Source: Fragum whitleyi
Lineage: Eukaryota; Mollusca; Bivalvia; Cardiida; Cardiidae
NCBI GenBank assembly: GCA_948146395.1
Contig: OX411557.1
Coordinates: 31,474,077-31,538,076 of the forward strand
Reading direction: 5' to 3'
Length of the DNA: 64,000 nucleotides
This document shows positions 12,520-24,900 of this stretch, one piece after another. A program made the translations under genes and the position numbers. Every line of letters starts with the position of its first letter. Position 1 is the stretch's first letter. The notes beneath the pieces were generated by a model, which was not told the origin of the DNA, did no database searches, and saw nothing but the letters and a program-made list of their open reading frames with translations.

Positions 12520-12881
12520 CAGGGCTCGTGTTTGACCCTTAAACCAGGGTTTTGACCCCCCAGAAATCTGAAAATATCCTAATTTGACCCCTAGAAATTT
12601 CTCCCAAGGGGGCCATTTTGACCCCCTTTAGAGGAATTACTATGGGTAAAAACAAGTTTTTCACCTAAGATTTTCACAAATTACTTTCTTAAGTTCTACC
12701 TATCAATTACTTGTTTCATAAATTTACAAAAAACAGTTAAAGTGACTCTTAAATGTGCAAAATTCTACTAATGATTTGCTTTAACTATCTTTTTGACCCC
12801 TTCAAATTCATATTTGACCCCCAGAATTTCTTAGGTGAGGAGTCAATGACTCCCCAATATAAAGTGCTAACACGAGCCCTG
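12520..12881. mobile_element. CAGGG...CCCTG element, copy 2, 5-bp duplication CAGTA
   Basis: The ends are CAGGGCTCGTGTT and its complement. CAGTA lies outside both (12515-12519 and 12882-12886). The interior repeats TTGACCCCnnGAAATTT-type units in both orientations and so belongs to the same family as the copy at 11626, only about 50 bp away. Confidence 0.65.
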
Positions 12882-13044
12882 CAGTAAGGTTAGTTGACGT
12901 CTAATTATGCGCGGTAACATCAATGTGGCATGTACATGGAAAAACGTTGCTAATCATATCCTTTATGAGATGAAATAAAATGGCTGTATTGATTTCTAGT
13001 ATTATGTAGAAGTGTTAAGATTTCTTTTATTTTTCTTCAAAAAG

Positions 13045-13398
13045 GCAAATGGGCTTGGCTAATTTCCAAATATGGTAAAAAGTGACTTTTCTCAGAATCT
13101 AATTGTTGGATACCAATTAAATTTTACACGAATAATCCTTGGATGACCCTTTATAAAAAATTATTGAGGTCAGATGAAAAAATATGTATTTTATGGGCGG
13201 AGGTCATTTCTCTAAATACTATATAGTGGAATCTAAATAAAGTCATTTTCTCAGAATCTAATTGATGGATATCAACCAAATTTCAATGAAATTATTCTTT
13301 AGTAATCTTTCATCAGTTTACCAAAATTTACTGTTATCAGATGAAAAATATGTCTTTAAATTAATGTCAATAATGTGTAGTGCCGAGGTAATTTCTCT
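13045..13398 (+). mobile_element. Truncated pearl-like repeat core (GGGCGTGGC..ATTTTATGGGCGGAGG type)
   Basis: Shares GGCTAATTTCCAAATATGG, TCTCAGAATCTAATTG and ATTTTATGGGCGGAGGTCAT with the element at 33909. The GTCC head is missing. A TTAT-flanked MITE (13404-13624) is inserted in it, and the core resumes at about 13629-13760. Confidence 0.55.
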
Positions 13399-13403
13399 AT
13401 TAT

Positions 13404-13624
13404 CCCTTTGCTGTTTAATCCCTGCTTTTTACGTGCCTGAGATTTCATGATTGAGAAAAAATTGTGAAAAAAAAAGAAATTGCTTATGACAAGCAATTTC
13501 TTCTTTTTCCACACTATTTTCTACCCTACTGAATGGTTATTTTTCAAATTAAATCCACTTTGAATTTTCGTCTGCTAAGCCTTTGAATTTGGACAGGTCC
13601 AAAATTTTGTAAAACAGGAAAGGG
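13404..13624 (+). mobile_element. MITE family A, TTAT on both sides
   Basis: Begins CCCTTTGCTGTTT and ends AAACAGGAAAGGG, with the central palindrome GAAATTGCTTATGACAAGCA. The flanks are TTAT at 13400-13403 and 13625-13628, not the TTAA seen around most copies. piggyBac-like termini (CCCTTT) and size of about 221 bp. Confidence 0.7.
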
Positions 13625-14189
13625 TTATGTTATATAGTGGAGACTTTGTAAATCATTTTCTCAGAGTCTGAATTATGGATACCAACCATATTTCACTGGC
13701 TGCTTAAAATTACTGTGATCAGAGGCAAAATATATTTAACAGAGCCTCTGAGGGATGTCAATTTTCTATGTTACTAATCATTCTTGAATTTTTCTTGAAT
13801 TGCAGAAATATTTCATCATGTTACACTTAAAAACATTTATTTAATTTAAAATAAGAAATAATTAATTAATTCATTCATTCAAATTCTCATTGTATCAGTA
13901 GATTCGGGGCTGTGGATCAAATCAGCTAAATATTATACTTGCGTACCAGTATCTTTTCAGCTTTCAGTTTTTTGAGTCAAAATTCCTGAAATTTGCTGTC
14001 AAAATAGAACAACACTCCTATTTTTTTAGCACAAATATACCTATTATTTTCCTATATTTTGAAGACTTAGGACTGTCTGTCAATAGAGGAATCTTGCAGA
14101 TATAAGATTCTAACTGCCTTTTCTTGTAATGATATGATAATTTACAAAATTTGAGAAAGGAAATAAGATACATCATTGAAAAAATGAGT

Positions 14190-14335
14190 GATTAAACCAT
14201 TTTTGACTCTTAGAAATTTCTCTCAAAGGGGTCAAGATGACCCCTTTGAGAGAAATTTCTATGAGTCAAAATAAGTTGTTTTTTCCTGATTTTTTGAGGT
14301 CAAAACCCTAGCTATAGGGTCAAACACAAGGGTCA
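14190..14335 (-). mobile_element. Fragment of the CAGGG...CCCTG element family
   Basis: Contains the GACCCCTTTGAGAGAAATTT unit and its complement as a hairpin (about 14208-14270), then the complement of the family terminus (CAAAACCCTAGCTATAGGGTC, with one end missing). No target duplication was found. Confidence 0.4.
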
Positions 14336-14565
14336 ATACTTTTCAGACTTGCAAGATGGTCACTTTTGTGAGATGGGTCATATTCAATGTATGCATTTGA
14401 AATAAAAATACAGTCAGTAACCTTAGTAAACCAGAAGGACTATTTTGATTGAAAAACCTACTAAGAATGACGGGTTTATAGATTCTTGTCAGTCTGCAAT
14501 GCACAGACCTACCACGGTCAGCCTTTTACCAACTTAATAATTGATTATTATGAATTACAAAAACG

Positions 14566-14770
14566 CATTTTGTCGCTTACCAATGGGTTGATAATCGTGG
14601 ACGGTAGACCTATTTGAGATAGTAGCTTGCAGCTAGGAAAGGATGTAATGGTATTTAGTCCTGGTAAGAAAAATACCAGGAATCCATTCTTAATTAAGTG
14701 TTCCAGCTGCCACAATATAACTGAAATATTGTTGAAAGCGGCGTAAAACCTGATTCAAACAAACAAACAA
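14566..14770 (+). mobile_element. SINE family F, 5'-truncated
   Basis: Starts inside the body (TACCAATGGGTTGATAATCG), then AGCTAGGAAAGGATGTAATG, TGTTGAAAGCGGCGTAAAAC, and an AAACAAACAAACAAAA tail. Confidence 0.65.
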
Positions 14771-15038
14771 AAAAGTATTTTGAAGGGTCAGTGCAAAACT
14801 ATTGAATGTATCTGTATAGATGAAGGCTGTATAGATAATTAGTTTTTCACTGATCCCTCCGATCTCGATAAACAGCAGTTCAGATAAGTCAGAGGGGGGA
14901 TAGCCAGTCTAAAATCTTCATTTAACAACTAAACCCTTAGTTGTAGGTAATCATTTGAATAGTCGTGATGAGACATTTCAAATGCGTATCAACAACAAAG
15001 TGTTTAAGTAAGGAATAATTAATGAAACATTTTGATTT

Positions 15039-15260
15039 GAACCTGTGCATGACATTTCCAACAATTTCACATGTGCACAAAGCAAAGCCTCAGGCCAGCC
15101 TGTGTAGCCGCACAGTCTGACCAGAGTCTTCACCTTGTACAATATAGGTTTAAATGTCTTAATCTCTCTTCAGGCATTCAGAATATATTCTAGGCTAGTC
15201 TGCCCAACTTTTATGCTACGCATAAATGGGAAATTGTTGGAAATGACAGGTACAGGCTCA
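15039..15260. mobile_element. MITE family E, CTGTGCATGACATTTCC ends
   Basis: Left GAACCTGTGCATGACATTTCC; right arm is the complement, GGAAATGACAGGTACAGGCTC. Internally GCACAGTCTGACCAGAGTCT is shared with the other copies. Confidence 0.55.
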
Positions 15261-15604
15261 TTTGAAAACCAAAATGCCCCCTCTATCTCTGGATAAGTTG
15301 AAATTGTGGTTGACATTTATTAAGAATGTAGGCATTTTTTACCTTGCATGGTTGAATTTATCTTTCTTACATGATGTTGGACAATTGAGATTTACATTAT
15401 CGTCAATCTTTACCTAAAGACAATATAGATAAAGAAAGGTCAAACAAAATGTTATGTCTGTTGGGAACGGCAGATATCCTGGACCAAAATTGATATGATC
15501 TGAATAAAAGATAGAGGGGATAATTTGGATAGATTTAGAGTTAAATGTTTCAATAATACTCTCAACCCCTATGTATGTTCTGGGTTCTCATTTGAATTGT
15601 CACA

Positions 15605-15885
15605 TTCCGCCGTCATAGTTGGTGGTGTGTCGGACTGTGAATGTAGAGGTTCCAAGTTTGATCCCAGACAGAAACATTCATTCTTTCTGACTATTTGTCT
15701 CTCACCAATGGGTTGATAATCGTAGACCTATGTGAGATAGCAGCTGCAGGCTAGCAAAGGATGCGCTGGTAGTATACTGGTGAGAGAAATACCAGAAATC
15801 CATTGTTAGGTGCTCCAGCCTCTGCAATATAACTGAAAAATTGTTGAAAGCATCCTAAAACTCCATTCAATCAATCATTGGATTG
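15605..15885 (+). mobile_element. SINE family F
   Basis: Degraded tRNA-like head (about 15610-15675), then the family body TCACCAATGGGTTGATAATC, CAGGCTAGCAAAGGATG and an ending in CATTCAATCAATC. Confidence 0.65.
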
Positions 15886-16224
15886 TCTCATAACCACAAA
15901 GTAGGGTCCATTGTAAAACAAAGATTTAAGTCTGCATATTATGTACTAAGTGACTACTGACAAGGGTCAAGAGTTTTTCCTTTGTTCTGATTCTCTGATA
16001 GTCACCATCTTCTGCCTTTCTCTATGTTTACAGTCAAAATAAGATCCTTAAGGGAGAAATAAGACAGAAAAGAGGTATGGTTGACATCAATTTGGTCCAG
16101 TTTTATTGGCTCAGCTGTTGGTTCCACTTTGTCCCTTTTCTTTGTTGAGTTGCTAGCCTTGTCAGTTTGGTTATGCTTTGGGCTCTCAATTCTGGGTTCA
16201 TACATTTGATTCTTGTATCATTTA

Positions 16225-16395
16225 ACTCCCACTATTTGGGGCATGGGCAAATGATTAGCATTCCTTAGTGGGATGGGCATCTGGTTGCTATGATATGAGA
16301 GACAACAGAAAGACATGGGTAGGTGCACTATTGGTTTTGATATAACTACAGTACTATTGAAAGCACTACTAAACTGAATACAAATACATTAAACA
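16225..16395 (+). mobile_element. SINE family F, diverged
   Basis: GGCATCTGGTTGCTATGATA, GAGAGACAACAGAAAGACAT, TAGGTGCACTATTGG, and ATTGAAAGCACTACTAAACT resemble the family body and tail. Confidence 0.4.
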
Positions 16396-16424
16396 ATTTC
16401 TTGTTTGGAGTCACATTATATTAA

Positions 16425-16637
16425 CCCTTGTCATGCTGAACCCGGAATATTCCTGCTTTGGCAGGAGCTTTAGACAAACATCAGCCTGCACATATGATTG
16501 TTCAGTCTGATGTTAGTCTACACCACCTGTTTCTCATTTTCAAACCAGAATTGACCTACAGTTGGTAGTATGATCTGCTTTTTGCCCTTTGATTTTGATG
16601 AAATCTTTTAGCCAAAATTTATTCAGCAAGACAAGGG
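16425..16637 (+). mobile_element. MITE family B, TTAA-flanked
   Basis: Begins CCCTTGTCATGCTGAA and ends TTCAGCAAGACAAGGG between TTAA at 16421-16424 and 16638-16641. Internal marks are GGAATATTCCTGCTTTGG and a palindrome around CTGCACATATG. Confidence 0.75.
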
Positions 16638-16641
16638 TTAA

Positions 16642-18524
16642 ACAGAATGCTTATGGTTGGATACCCTGTGAAAAAAATTGGATCCCACAATGTGAAAACA
16701 AAGCAAAAGGTTTGATAGTTTTGCTGACATGAACTCCCTGCCCAAGAGTTGACTCTCCATGATGACTCTGTTGCCACTATGCAGGGCTACAGATAGAGGG
16801 AGTATTTTCATTTCCAAATTTTAATATTCCACTTCTTCCTGCATATAACCCTATATTGTGGGGATTCATTGGAAATGTCTTGTCAAGAGGATTCAAATGA
16901 GTACCCACAACATAGAAGTTATTTAAGAAATAGATATTTTAGACTGGAGTTACCCCCCACTTATCTGTACCTCTGACTATGGCCATCCTGTTTTCTTTGC
17001 AGTCAAAATCAACTATGAAATAGTTCTAAAACAAAACAGCTAACCAGTTCCTCCATGGCTGTCAGTGCTTTGACTTTGATGTAATAAAAAAAAATGGAGG
17101 GAGGGATTTGACGATTAAGCGAGACAGTGTCCTTTAAAGACTAATGTAGGAGAATGAAAGGCCAAAGGCAAAAGCCCCTTTAAAAGTGTTGTTTTCAAGT
17201 CACTTTTTCGAATCCATTTATTCATTTTCACTTTATAGATCAAACAGAATGTTTTATGATACAATGTGACATTTTCATTAATGTAATGGCAACAATCTTT
17301 TTTCTGCATGTATAACAATTTAAAAAACAAAGTGAATTATCAAGAGAGACTGAAAACAGCCTCTCAAAGAAAGAGCTGCACACCTTTAGGTTAGTGGGTT
17401 AAGTTACTTGCTGTGTTTTCAGAGGTTGTGAATGTGATCCTCAGCCTAGCAAATTTTTATCTGGCATTCAATAATTTAAAGGTTATTGTAATATTGTCGA
17501 TTCATGGTGTGTGTTTTCCCTTCCAACCAACAGGCTTACCAACAGATAAGTATGCTTAAGTTGGGTGAGCAACTTCAAACTCAACCCCCCAGAATCTAAA
17601 GCCAGCTGAGTGAACTCTGTGAAAGAAACTTACCATATTAGGAAAGAGAACTCTTGCATTTTGTCATGGGGCATCCTAAATGTTGTATCTTCAGCTTTAT
17701 TCAAGCTGTAGATATGACATTTAGTTGCCCACCAACATTTATACTCTGAGAGAGAATTTGAGGTAATAGATAATCAATAGATATAACATTCACTGATTTT
17801 GTTTCCATTAATAGGATATTAATCTTTTGTTACACAAATTGTACTTCAAATGAGGGAAAATGGCGTATTAAGTGGTTAAATTGGTTACTGAAATTAGGTT
17901 ATGATAGCACTACAGAAAGCTTTCTGAACTGCTTGCTTGATCACTTTGGTGCCTGCACATCAATAGATCAGGGCATGTTGATTTAATGAGACTCGAAAGT
18001 TTGTATGTCTTCAAATAAGATGTGCTAGGGAATTTTATGTTTCTCATGTAAGTGCATATGTACGGTATATATTGTTTTTGTGGGACCTTTATGTTAGTTT
18101 CAAGGTCAAGGTCCATTTCAATGATAAAGGTTACACTTCTATCTTGATCTTGGTAAGGGGAGAGTCATGGATGGATGAGAGGGGGGGGACAATTATTGAA
18201 TTTGAAATTTGCGAATAAAATTGCAACAAACTCTGTTTGTGAGTACTCATTGAAATATAACAGTATTATTAAAACAACTAAATTCCAAAATACTCAAAAT
18301 ACTCTGTCTAGTTCTGTAAATTATTTTGTAAAATCCATTGTTTTTTTGGTGATAATTCGAACTTATTTTTGGAACTATTTACAGTAATTTAATTAGTTAT
18401 TACATATATCAAATATGGTATTGTTGAATTATAAACAAGATATTATATTTCATTGACACTCATTAGGAAGAAATTTTACAAAACATTTAATTTTAGATGA
18501 TTTTTGATTTTCCTTCATTTTCAG
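16642..18524. other. Upstream region of TMEM164 first coding exon
   Basis: No coding exon recognised. If TMEM164 has a non-coding first exon, this stretch may be its first intron or promoter region; neither can be placed. A tRNA-like, SINE-like fragment may lie at about 17385-17470. Confidence 0.4.
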
Positions 18525-18623
18525 GTTTTGGTACTTCAAAGAAAGCTGTATAATACCACCCCATGTAGTTCTCTTCTCGGAGGAAACTTTTGAAGTCAAA
18601 AGTTATCAAACAAGCCTAACAAC
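18525..18623 (+). other. 5'UTR part of first coding exon
   Basis: A pyrimidine-rich stretch ending TTTTCAG at 18518-18524 is a good splice acceptor, so transcription probably starts in an unseen non-coding exon further upstream. An in-frame TGA at 18591-18593, 33 nt before the ATG at 18624, supports that ATG as the start. The ATG context (AACAACATG) has A at -3. The promoter could not be placed. Confidence 0.55.
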
Positions 18624-18941
18624 ATGTTTGAATGGACCTACAGTGGTGTAAACTTTGATTTGCCTGGCAATGGAGGGAAAGATTGCGCAGAATTTCTTCC
18701 AGTGTGGCAACGTCTGTTGGAAAGTGCTTTCGTCTGTGTATTTGTGGCATGTTGTATAGGTTATGCGTACTCTCGTGTAAGGCTTCCAGAAAAACTACCG
18801 GTTGAGAAATCAGATCCATTAGGAAAAAGGATATTATTAGTGTCAATGTGTTTGACGTTTGGAATGGAACTTGGATATAAAGTTGCTACTAGACAAGTTA
18901 TATATATACTAAACCCGTGTCACATTTCAACAATGATACAA
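18624..18941 (+). CDS. TMEM164: TMEM164 coding exon 1 (residues 1-106)
   Basis: 318 nt, phase 0 at its 3' end, donor CAA|GTAAGT. It encodes the short N-terminal segment with the GNGG..DC motif (residues 16-21), a first membrane segment around residues 33-49, a Lys/Pro-rich loop shorter than in the human protein, a second membrane segment around 69-84, and the start of the third, which contains NPCH (97-100). Cys99 aligns with human Cys123, the residue the acyltransferase needs. Reading continues past the donor to a stop at about 19014, but that is intron. Confidence 0.93.
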
Positions 18942-21900
18942 GTAAGTACTGTCAATCATGTTAAAGCATCTACTTCTTTTAAGCCAGCAAACAATTTTTT
19001 TAAGCAACCAACATAAAAGGTCCTGTCCCTTCAGCTTAAGCAAAGTTACTGAAAAAGTGGACATTACAAAACAAAATATTGCTTAATATGGAATGTTATG
19101 TTGTTGGAACCCTTAGTAGGTTCGAACATCATAGGATTCAATAAGAAGATAATAGTATCTTGGCTTGAGGTTATAAAACTTTTCTCAGGCTCATCTGAGA
19201 ATTTTCTCAAATTTCAAGTATGAAAAATAAAAGCTGATATTAATGAGTTGTTATTTATAAGAACTTATTTATACGATCTTTAATATTAATACATCAAAAT
19301 GAGTATTAAAACAGAATTACGGCTTTTATCTTGAATTTAAATTTGAGAAAATTTTGAATTGAGAATGAGAAAAGTTTTATAACCTCGGGCCCTGATGGCT
19401 TTGAGAGTTCTTGCTAGTCCCAGACTCTCAATACCTGCTATCCTTAAAACTCTGACTAGGTGATAACTAAAACTGACTATGTCTTTTTACCTTGACCTTT
19501 TGTTTTCAAATTACATGTGTAGTCAAATAGAATTATGTGTGGTCTCTGTGATTGAGAGGTAGAGCATTAGCTTCATGACTCAGAGGTCCTGGGCCCAAGG
19601 TTATAAAACTTTTCTCAGGGTCAGGCTCAAGCTCAATTTTCTCAAATTTTAAATTGAAATAAATGTATGAAAATAAAAGATAATTTTTATAAGTTGTTAT
19701 TCATAACAACTTATTAATATCATCTTTTATGTTCATAGTATACATAAAAATGAGTTATGAACCGGAATTACAGCTTTAATCTCAAATTGAAATTTGAGAA
19801 AAATTTGAATTGAGCATGAGAAAAGTTTTATAACCTCAGGCCCTGATCTTGATTCATATCTTGGTTCAATCTTGGTTCCTTCCTTGGCCCACATATGTAT
19901 ACAGGTGCTGGTTCATTTCCAAGAACCATAATCGGAACTTTTATCTAATTTAATCTATATTATAAGAACTTATTTCCGAAACAATGTTAAATGAATAGTT
20001 TTAATAGTATAAGTTTTTAATATAAATTTCAGCACTTCTAAATTTGAAGATATTGCAGAAGACAGTTTTAATTAGATTTAATCTTTAAGATCTTTGATTC
20101 TGAGTCTTTTTAAAACACATTCTTAGAAGTGAAGAAATTGCTTGTGACAATGTCTCAGTTTTCTATACGGGAATTATAAAAAATTATTGTGTTAGAAAGT
20201 TCCATATTGATAGATAATAAAGATGCGTTTAAAAATTGAAGCAGAAATTGGTTGTAAACTCGAGGTCTTTTTTTTTTTTTTTTTTTTAAGTTTTCATGAT
20301 GTCTATAAATAAATGCATAAGGAGATTCATTTTGTATTTGTAGTGCTCACATACAATCTATTCTAGTAAGTTGTAAAAATCTATCAGAGCAGGGTTAAGC
20401 GTTAATTAGGTTATCTTCAATTGTTTACCTATATTTGGGAACAGATGGCCTTCATTGGGCCTTCGCAGTAAGCAGGATGTAATGAAATGTTATGTAATGT
20501 GTTACATTCTTATCCCTACAATGTGGGACTGGCTCTCATTCTTTCCAACTATTTGTCACCTACCAATGGTTCGATGATCGTAGACCTGTGTGGGATAGCA
20601 GTTGGAGGCTAGGAAAGGATGTGATGGTAGAACTGGTGGGAGAAATACCAGGAATCCATTGTAAGGTGCTCCAGCTTCTGTGATACAACTGAGAGATTGT
20701 TGAAAGCTGTGTAATACCCCATTCAAGCAAACAAATATCCCTACAACATGCATTTCGTTTCGATGGCTCGGCCTTAAACAGTTGTAACTGCCTATAAACT
20801 TCATAGGCAGTTACAACTGTTTCAGGCCAAGCCATTTATTTGTAAACATATCTTGGAAAAAAACACATGAAACATTAAAATGCAAAAAAAAAACCTCCAA
20901 AAATTTTAAAGAAAACCTTTTGGGTAGAATGAGATATTCAAATATTTGATAAATTAAGAAATTTAAAGGGAAAAAAATCTATCAACTTCTTATGTTAACC
21001 CTTGTCATGCTGATCCCGGCATAGCCAAAGATCAGCCTGCACATAAGTACAGTCTGATCTCTGTCAATACCACCTGATTTTCCTTTATAAATCAGATAAG
21101 TTTGAAAAATGATTTTTCCACAATAAAAACTGACTAACAATCAGGGAAACCAGCAGTTTCAGCACTTTGTAAATTGATTTTGATGCATTTTTTCCAAGGA
21201 CTTTTATTCAGCATGACAAGGGTTAAGAGGCTTCAAGTTGAAGTCAATGTCTCCCTGATTTCAAACACTAGCACAATCCCTGTATGTCTGAGTTAACACT
21301 TGGATCAGTTTGTGCAATTCAAAGTATTTTTTACAATTCATGTGTTTCAGATATACATATTAGCAGCACCACCTAGTAGAATGGTTACAGCAATGTTCCG
21401 GACAAATCTCCACATGTTGGTCGGTGCACCAATTGCTATCATTTTTCCAGTCATAAATACTAGAATGGTAGGTAAAAACTTTGATTCTTTATCACTTGAT
21501 TACAGACATTCGACAACAAGAAAGTATTTGAAAAGATAAGATGCAGATGCAAAGATGCCATCCTGAAAACATTGGCAAAAATGTTAGATAACACTTATAA
21601 AGCCAATTCTCAAAGTATGAATCAATTTCATTGGATAAAGGCTTTTTCAAGGTTAGGGGAATGGGGCTGGAAGTGGTTTCTTTGGGAAATCAAAGTGCTG
21701 TCAGCACTGTAAATCGGACATCATTGAGAGGCTGGGATAGTCCAATAGTTCGCCAATCAAAAGGGCTCAAATTTGGACAATAAAAGTTGGTAAAATCTAT
21801 ACCCAATTTGCGAGTTTTTTGTCTTAACACTCCATCTTTTGCCAGCTCATCCAACCTCGTGGGTCCGATTTTGAAAGTTTGCTGATTCGATAGCCCTCTG

Positions 21901-24900
21901 CTAGTCTAAATTATTTCTTAGCAGATTTTTTACGTTGTTATTATGAGCACGCGCCAAGCTAAAAGCTTGTCTGTTAATATTATTCCTCTCTCTATACAGT
22001 TTAAAAACCTGTTTAGCAATGAACATTTTTCATTAAACTATTTACAATTTTGATTACCAACATGTTTGTATTTCAAGCATTGGGTTTTCCCAAATGGAGT
22101 ATTTTAATTTCATTAAAATATTAGACTTTTCGATATGTACACATCAAGTCTGCAGTAAAGATAAATTTCATTTCTGATTGGCCAATCGGTAACTATGCAA
22201 CTACAAATACACATCATTGAAATCGATATTCGATTGGTTATAGTATATCAGGTTGTTTTTTAATAGATTCTCTAAGATCACAGTTTGAAAAGTTCTCGAC
22301 GTGTTCGGAAGTCATTTTGTAAATTTTAAAAATACCCACCCACCCGCCCAGTTGTTATCATTCATTTGCTATTTACTTGTAGGCATGTCTTGTTTCCAAC
22401 AATCGAAAAAGGAAATTAATTGCTTGTTGACAAGATAATATATTACTGATAATAGTCGAATAATTCTGATTGTATTTTGGAAGTATGATATTTATAAGAT
22501 TACATAATAACACTTTGGTTCAAATTGAGTTGAAAATAATCGTTTTACATGGTAATGATAAGACAATTTAAGAAAGTATCTTTACAGGTCGTAAGGTTGT
22601 TGGAAACATCATGCAGTTAATACGCATGCAATATTATGATACAGTAAATTACCGGTGGTTCGCACGCCGGTGGTTCGTAGGTATGGGTTCGTTCGTATAC
22701 ATTCTTTGGTCCCGAAATTTCTCCTTCTTTATCTATGTAAAAAAGGTCCGGGTAATTTGCACGTCGGTGATTTGTAGCTCGTGTCAAGTCCCGAGAGTTT
22801 GTTTATTACACAAACACACATGTGTAATTCGTAGGTGTGAATTGTGCGATCACTTCTTACCCAAGGTGTCAAAACCCGACGCTTACCTTGATTTTCATGC
22901 CTGTTGGTTGGTACTAATTGGTTATTATGCGTCTTTAATTAGAGGCGTTGTTTGGTTTATAATTTTCGGGGAATTGATCGATTAAAGTTTTCAATTAACG
23001 ACCGAAAAATTTCTTTGATTTTCCGAAGTTATACCTCTCTCCTATAAATAACACTGCCACATTGAGTCAATATTACTAATCAACATGACTTCAACACAGA
23101 CACATCGTACCGCCGATTCGGCAACGGGAAAAAAAGGCACAAAGAGAAGACATTCGAGGTGAAATACCAAGCCATCATGGAAGTAGAGAAAGGCCACAAA
23201 TCGAAAGCAGCCATCGCAAAATTGTTTGAGATACCCGCCACAACCCTCTCATCGTGGATTAAATCCTCAGAATCCATCAAGGAAGCCTACCTGAAATACG
23301 GTCCAAATCGAAAGACACAAAAGACGGCCACATAGGAAGACGTCGAAACAGCGACATTAATATGGTTCTCGTGTGCCAGAGACCAAAACATCCCAATCTC
23401 CCGTCCAATCCTGTCAGCCAAAGCCGAAGAGTTCGCTAGCCAACTAGACTGTAAAGACTTCAAGGCCTCAACGGGATGGCTCGAAAGATTCAAAGACCCC
23501 CACGGTATCATATTCAAGAAAGTCTGCGGTGAAGCCAATTCCGTTAAAGACAACACAACCGAAATGGAAGACTGGAACAATCGACCTCGACTTATCCTAG
23601 AAAAGTACAGCGCCGACGACATCTACAACGCCGACGAGACCGGTATTTTCTACAGACTCCTACCCGACAAGACATTAGAGTTCAAGAGCGTCGCCTGCCA
23701 CGGTGGCAAGAAGAGCAAAGAAAGAATAACGGCCCTAGTCTGCTCCAACATGACTGGGAAAGACAAACTACCGCTACCCATCATCGGAAAGTCAGCCAGA
23801 CCACGCTGCTTCAAGAACAAGAAGACACTACCCACAGCCTACACCAGCAACCGCAAGGCTTGGATGACCTCAGAAATATTCACTGACTGGCTCAAGAAAC
23901 TCGACTCCCGACTACAGCGACAGAAACGACAGATAGCTATGATCATCGACAACTGTCCAGCTCATCCCAACGTCAGACACCTAAAGTCAATAGAACTTGT
24001 CTTCCTACCGCCGAACACAACCAGCAAGACCCAGCCCATGGACCAGGGGGTTATCCACAACCTGAAGACCCACTACCGCAAGAAGATTATTCTACGACAG
24101 ATGGCAGCAATAGACACAAAAACAGACTTCTCCCTTACTATACTCGACCCCATGAGACTCTTGAAACAAGCCTAGGACAACGTAGAACCACGAACAATCC
24201 AAAACTGCTTCCGACACGCGAACTTCTCCCACATTCAACCAACAGATACACTCGACCCACTACCCGAAGATGAAGACCCTGAGGACGACATTCCACGAGC
24301 CAGGCTTTCACAACTCGGCATCACAATGACAACGTTTCAAGACTACGCCTCCGTCGACGACGACATTCCAACTTCAGAAATTCTGACAGACAGCGACATC
24401 GTTCAAGAAATTGTAAACAACCGAACATCCTCCACATACGATGACGACGACGCAGAAGAAATTTCGTGTCCAGAACCAATTTCGTTAAATGAAGCCATGA
24501 ACTGTTACACTAAATTCAGAGACTACTTTGAACAATGTGACAATTCTGAATCATTTTTGTCGGGTTTAGACAAAATCAGTGACTTTTTATTGAAACAGGA
24601 CTTTCAAAGACAATGTGCAAAACAAACGGTTATAACTGGATTTTTTAAACCGAGGGATTCAAATTAAAACTTGTAGAAAACGTGTTCATTTGTGTTTAAG
24701 ATCGATACTTTATGTACACCTAAAACTTAATTTTCCTTAATTTTAATCAAAAGACAAGAATAAAATATGATTCGCATACAAATCTTCGTAACTACAGCAC
24801 ATTGTACATCATTGTGGATGTAGTTACGAAAATTTGGATGTAAATCAATATTTTACAACAGCTTTATCTGGACAAACCTTAATTACAAACGCAAGTCTAA

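Noticed and set aside
11626..12881. TGACCC-type motifs as nuclear-receptor half-sites
   Set aside because: They are part of the internal repeats of two transposable elements; spacing and orientation follow the repeat, with no sign of a nearby promoter.
22611..22985. 124-codon open frame
   Set aside because: It spans the left end and sub-terminal repeats of the Tigger element and has no family features.
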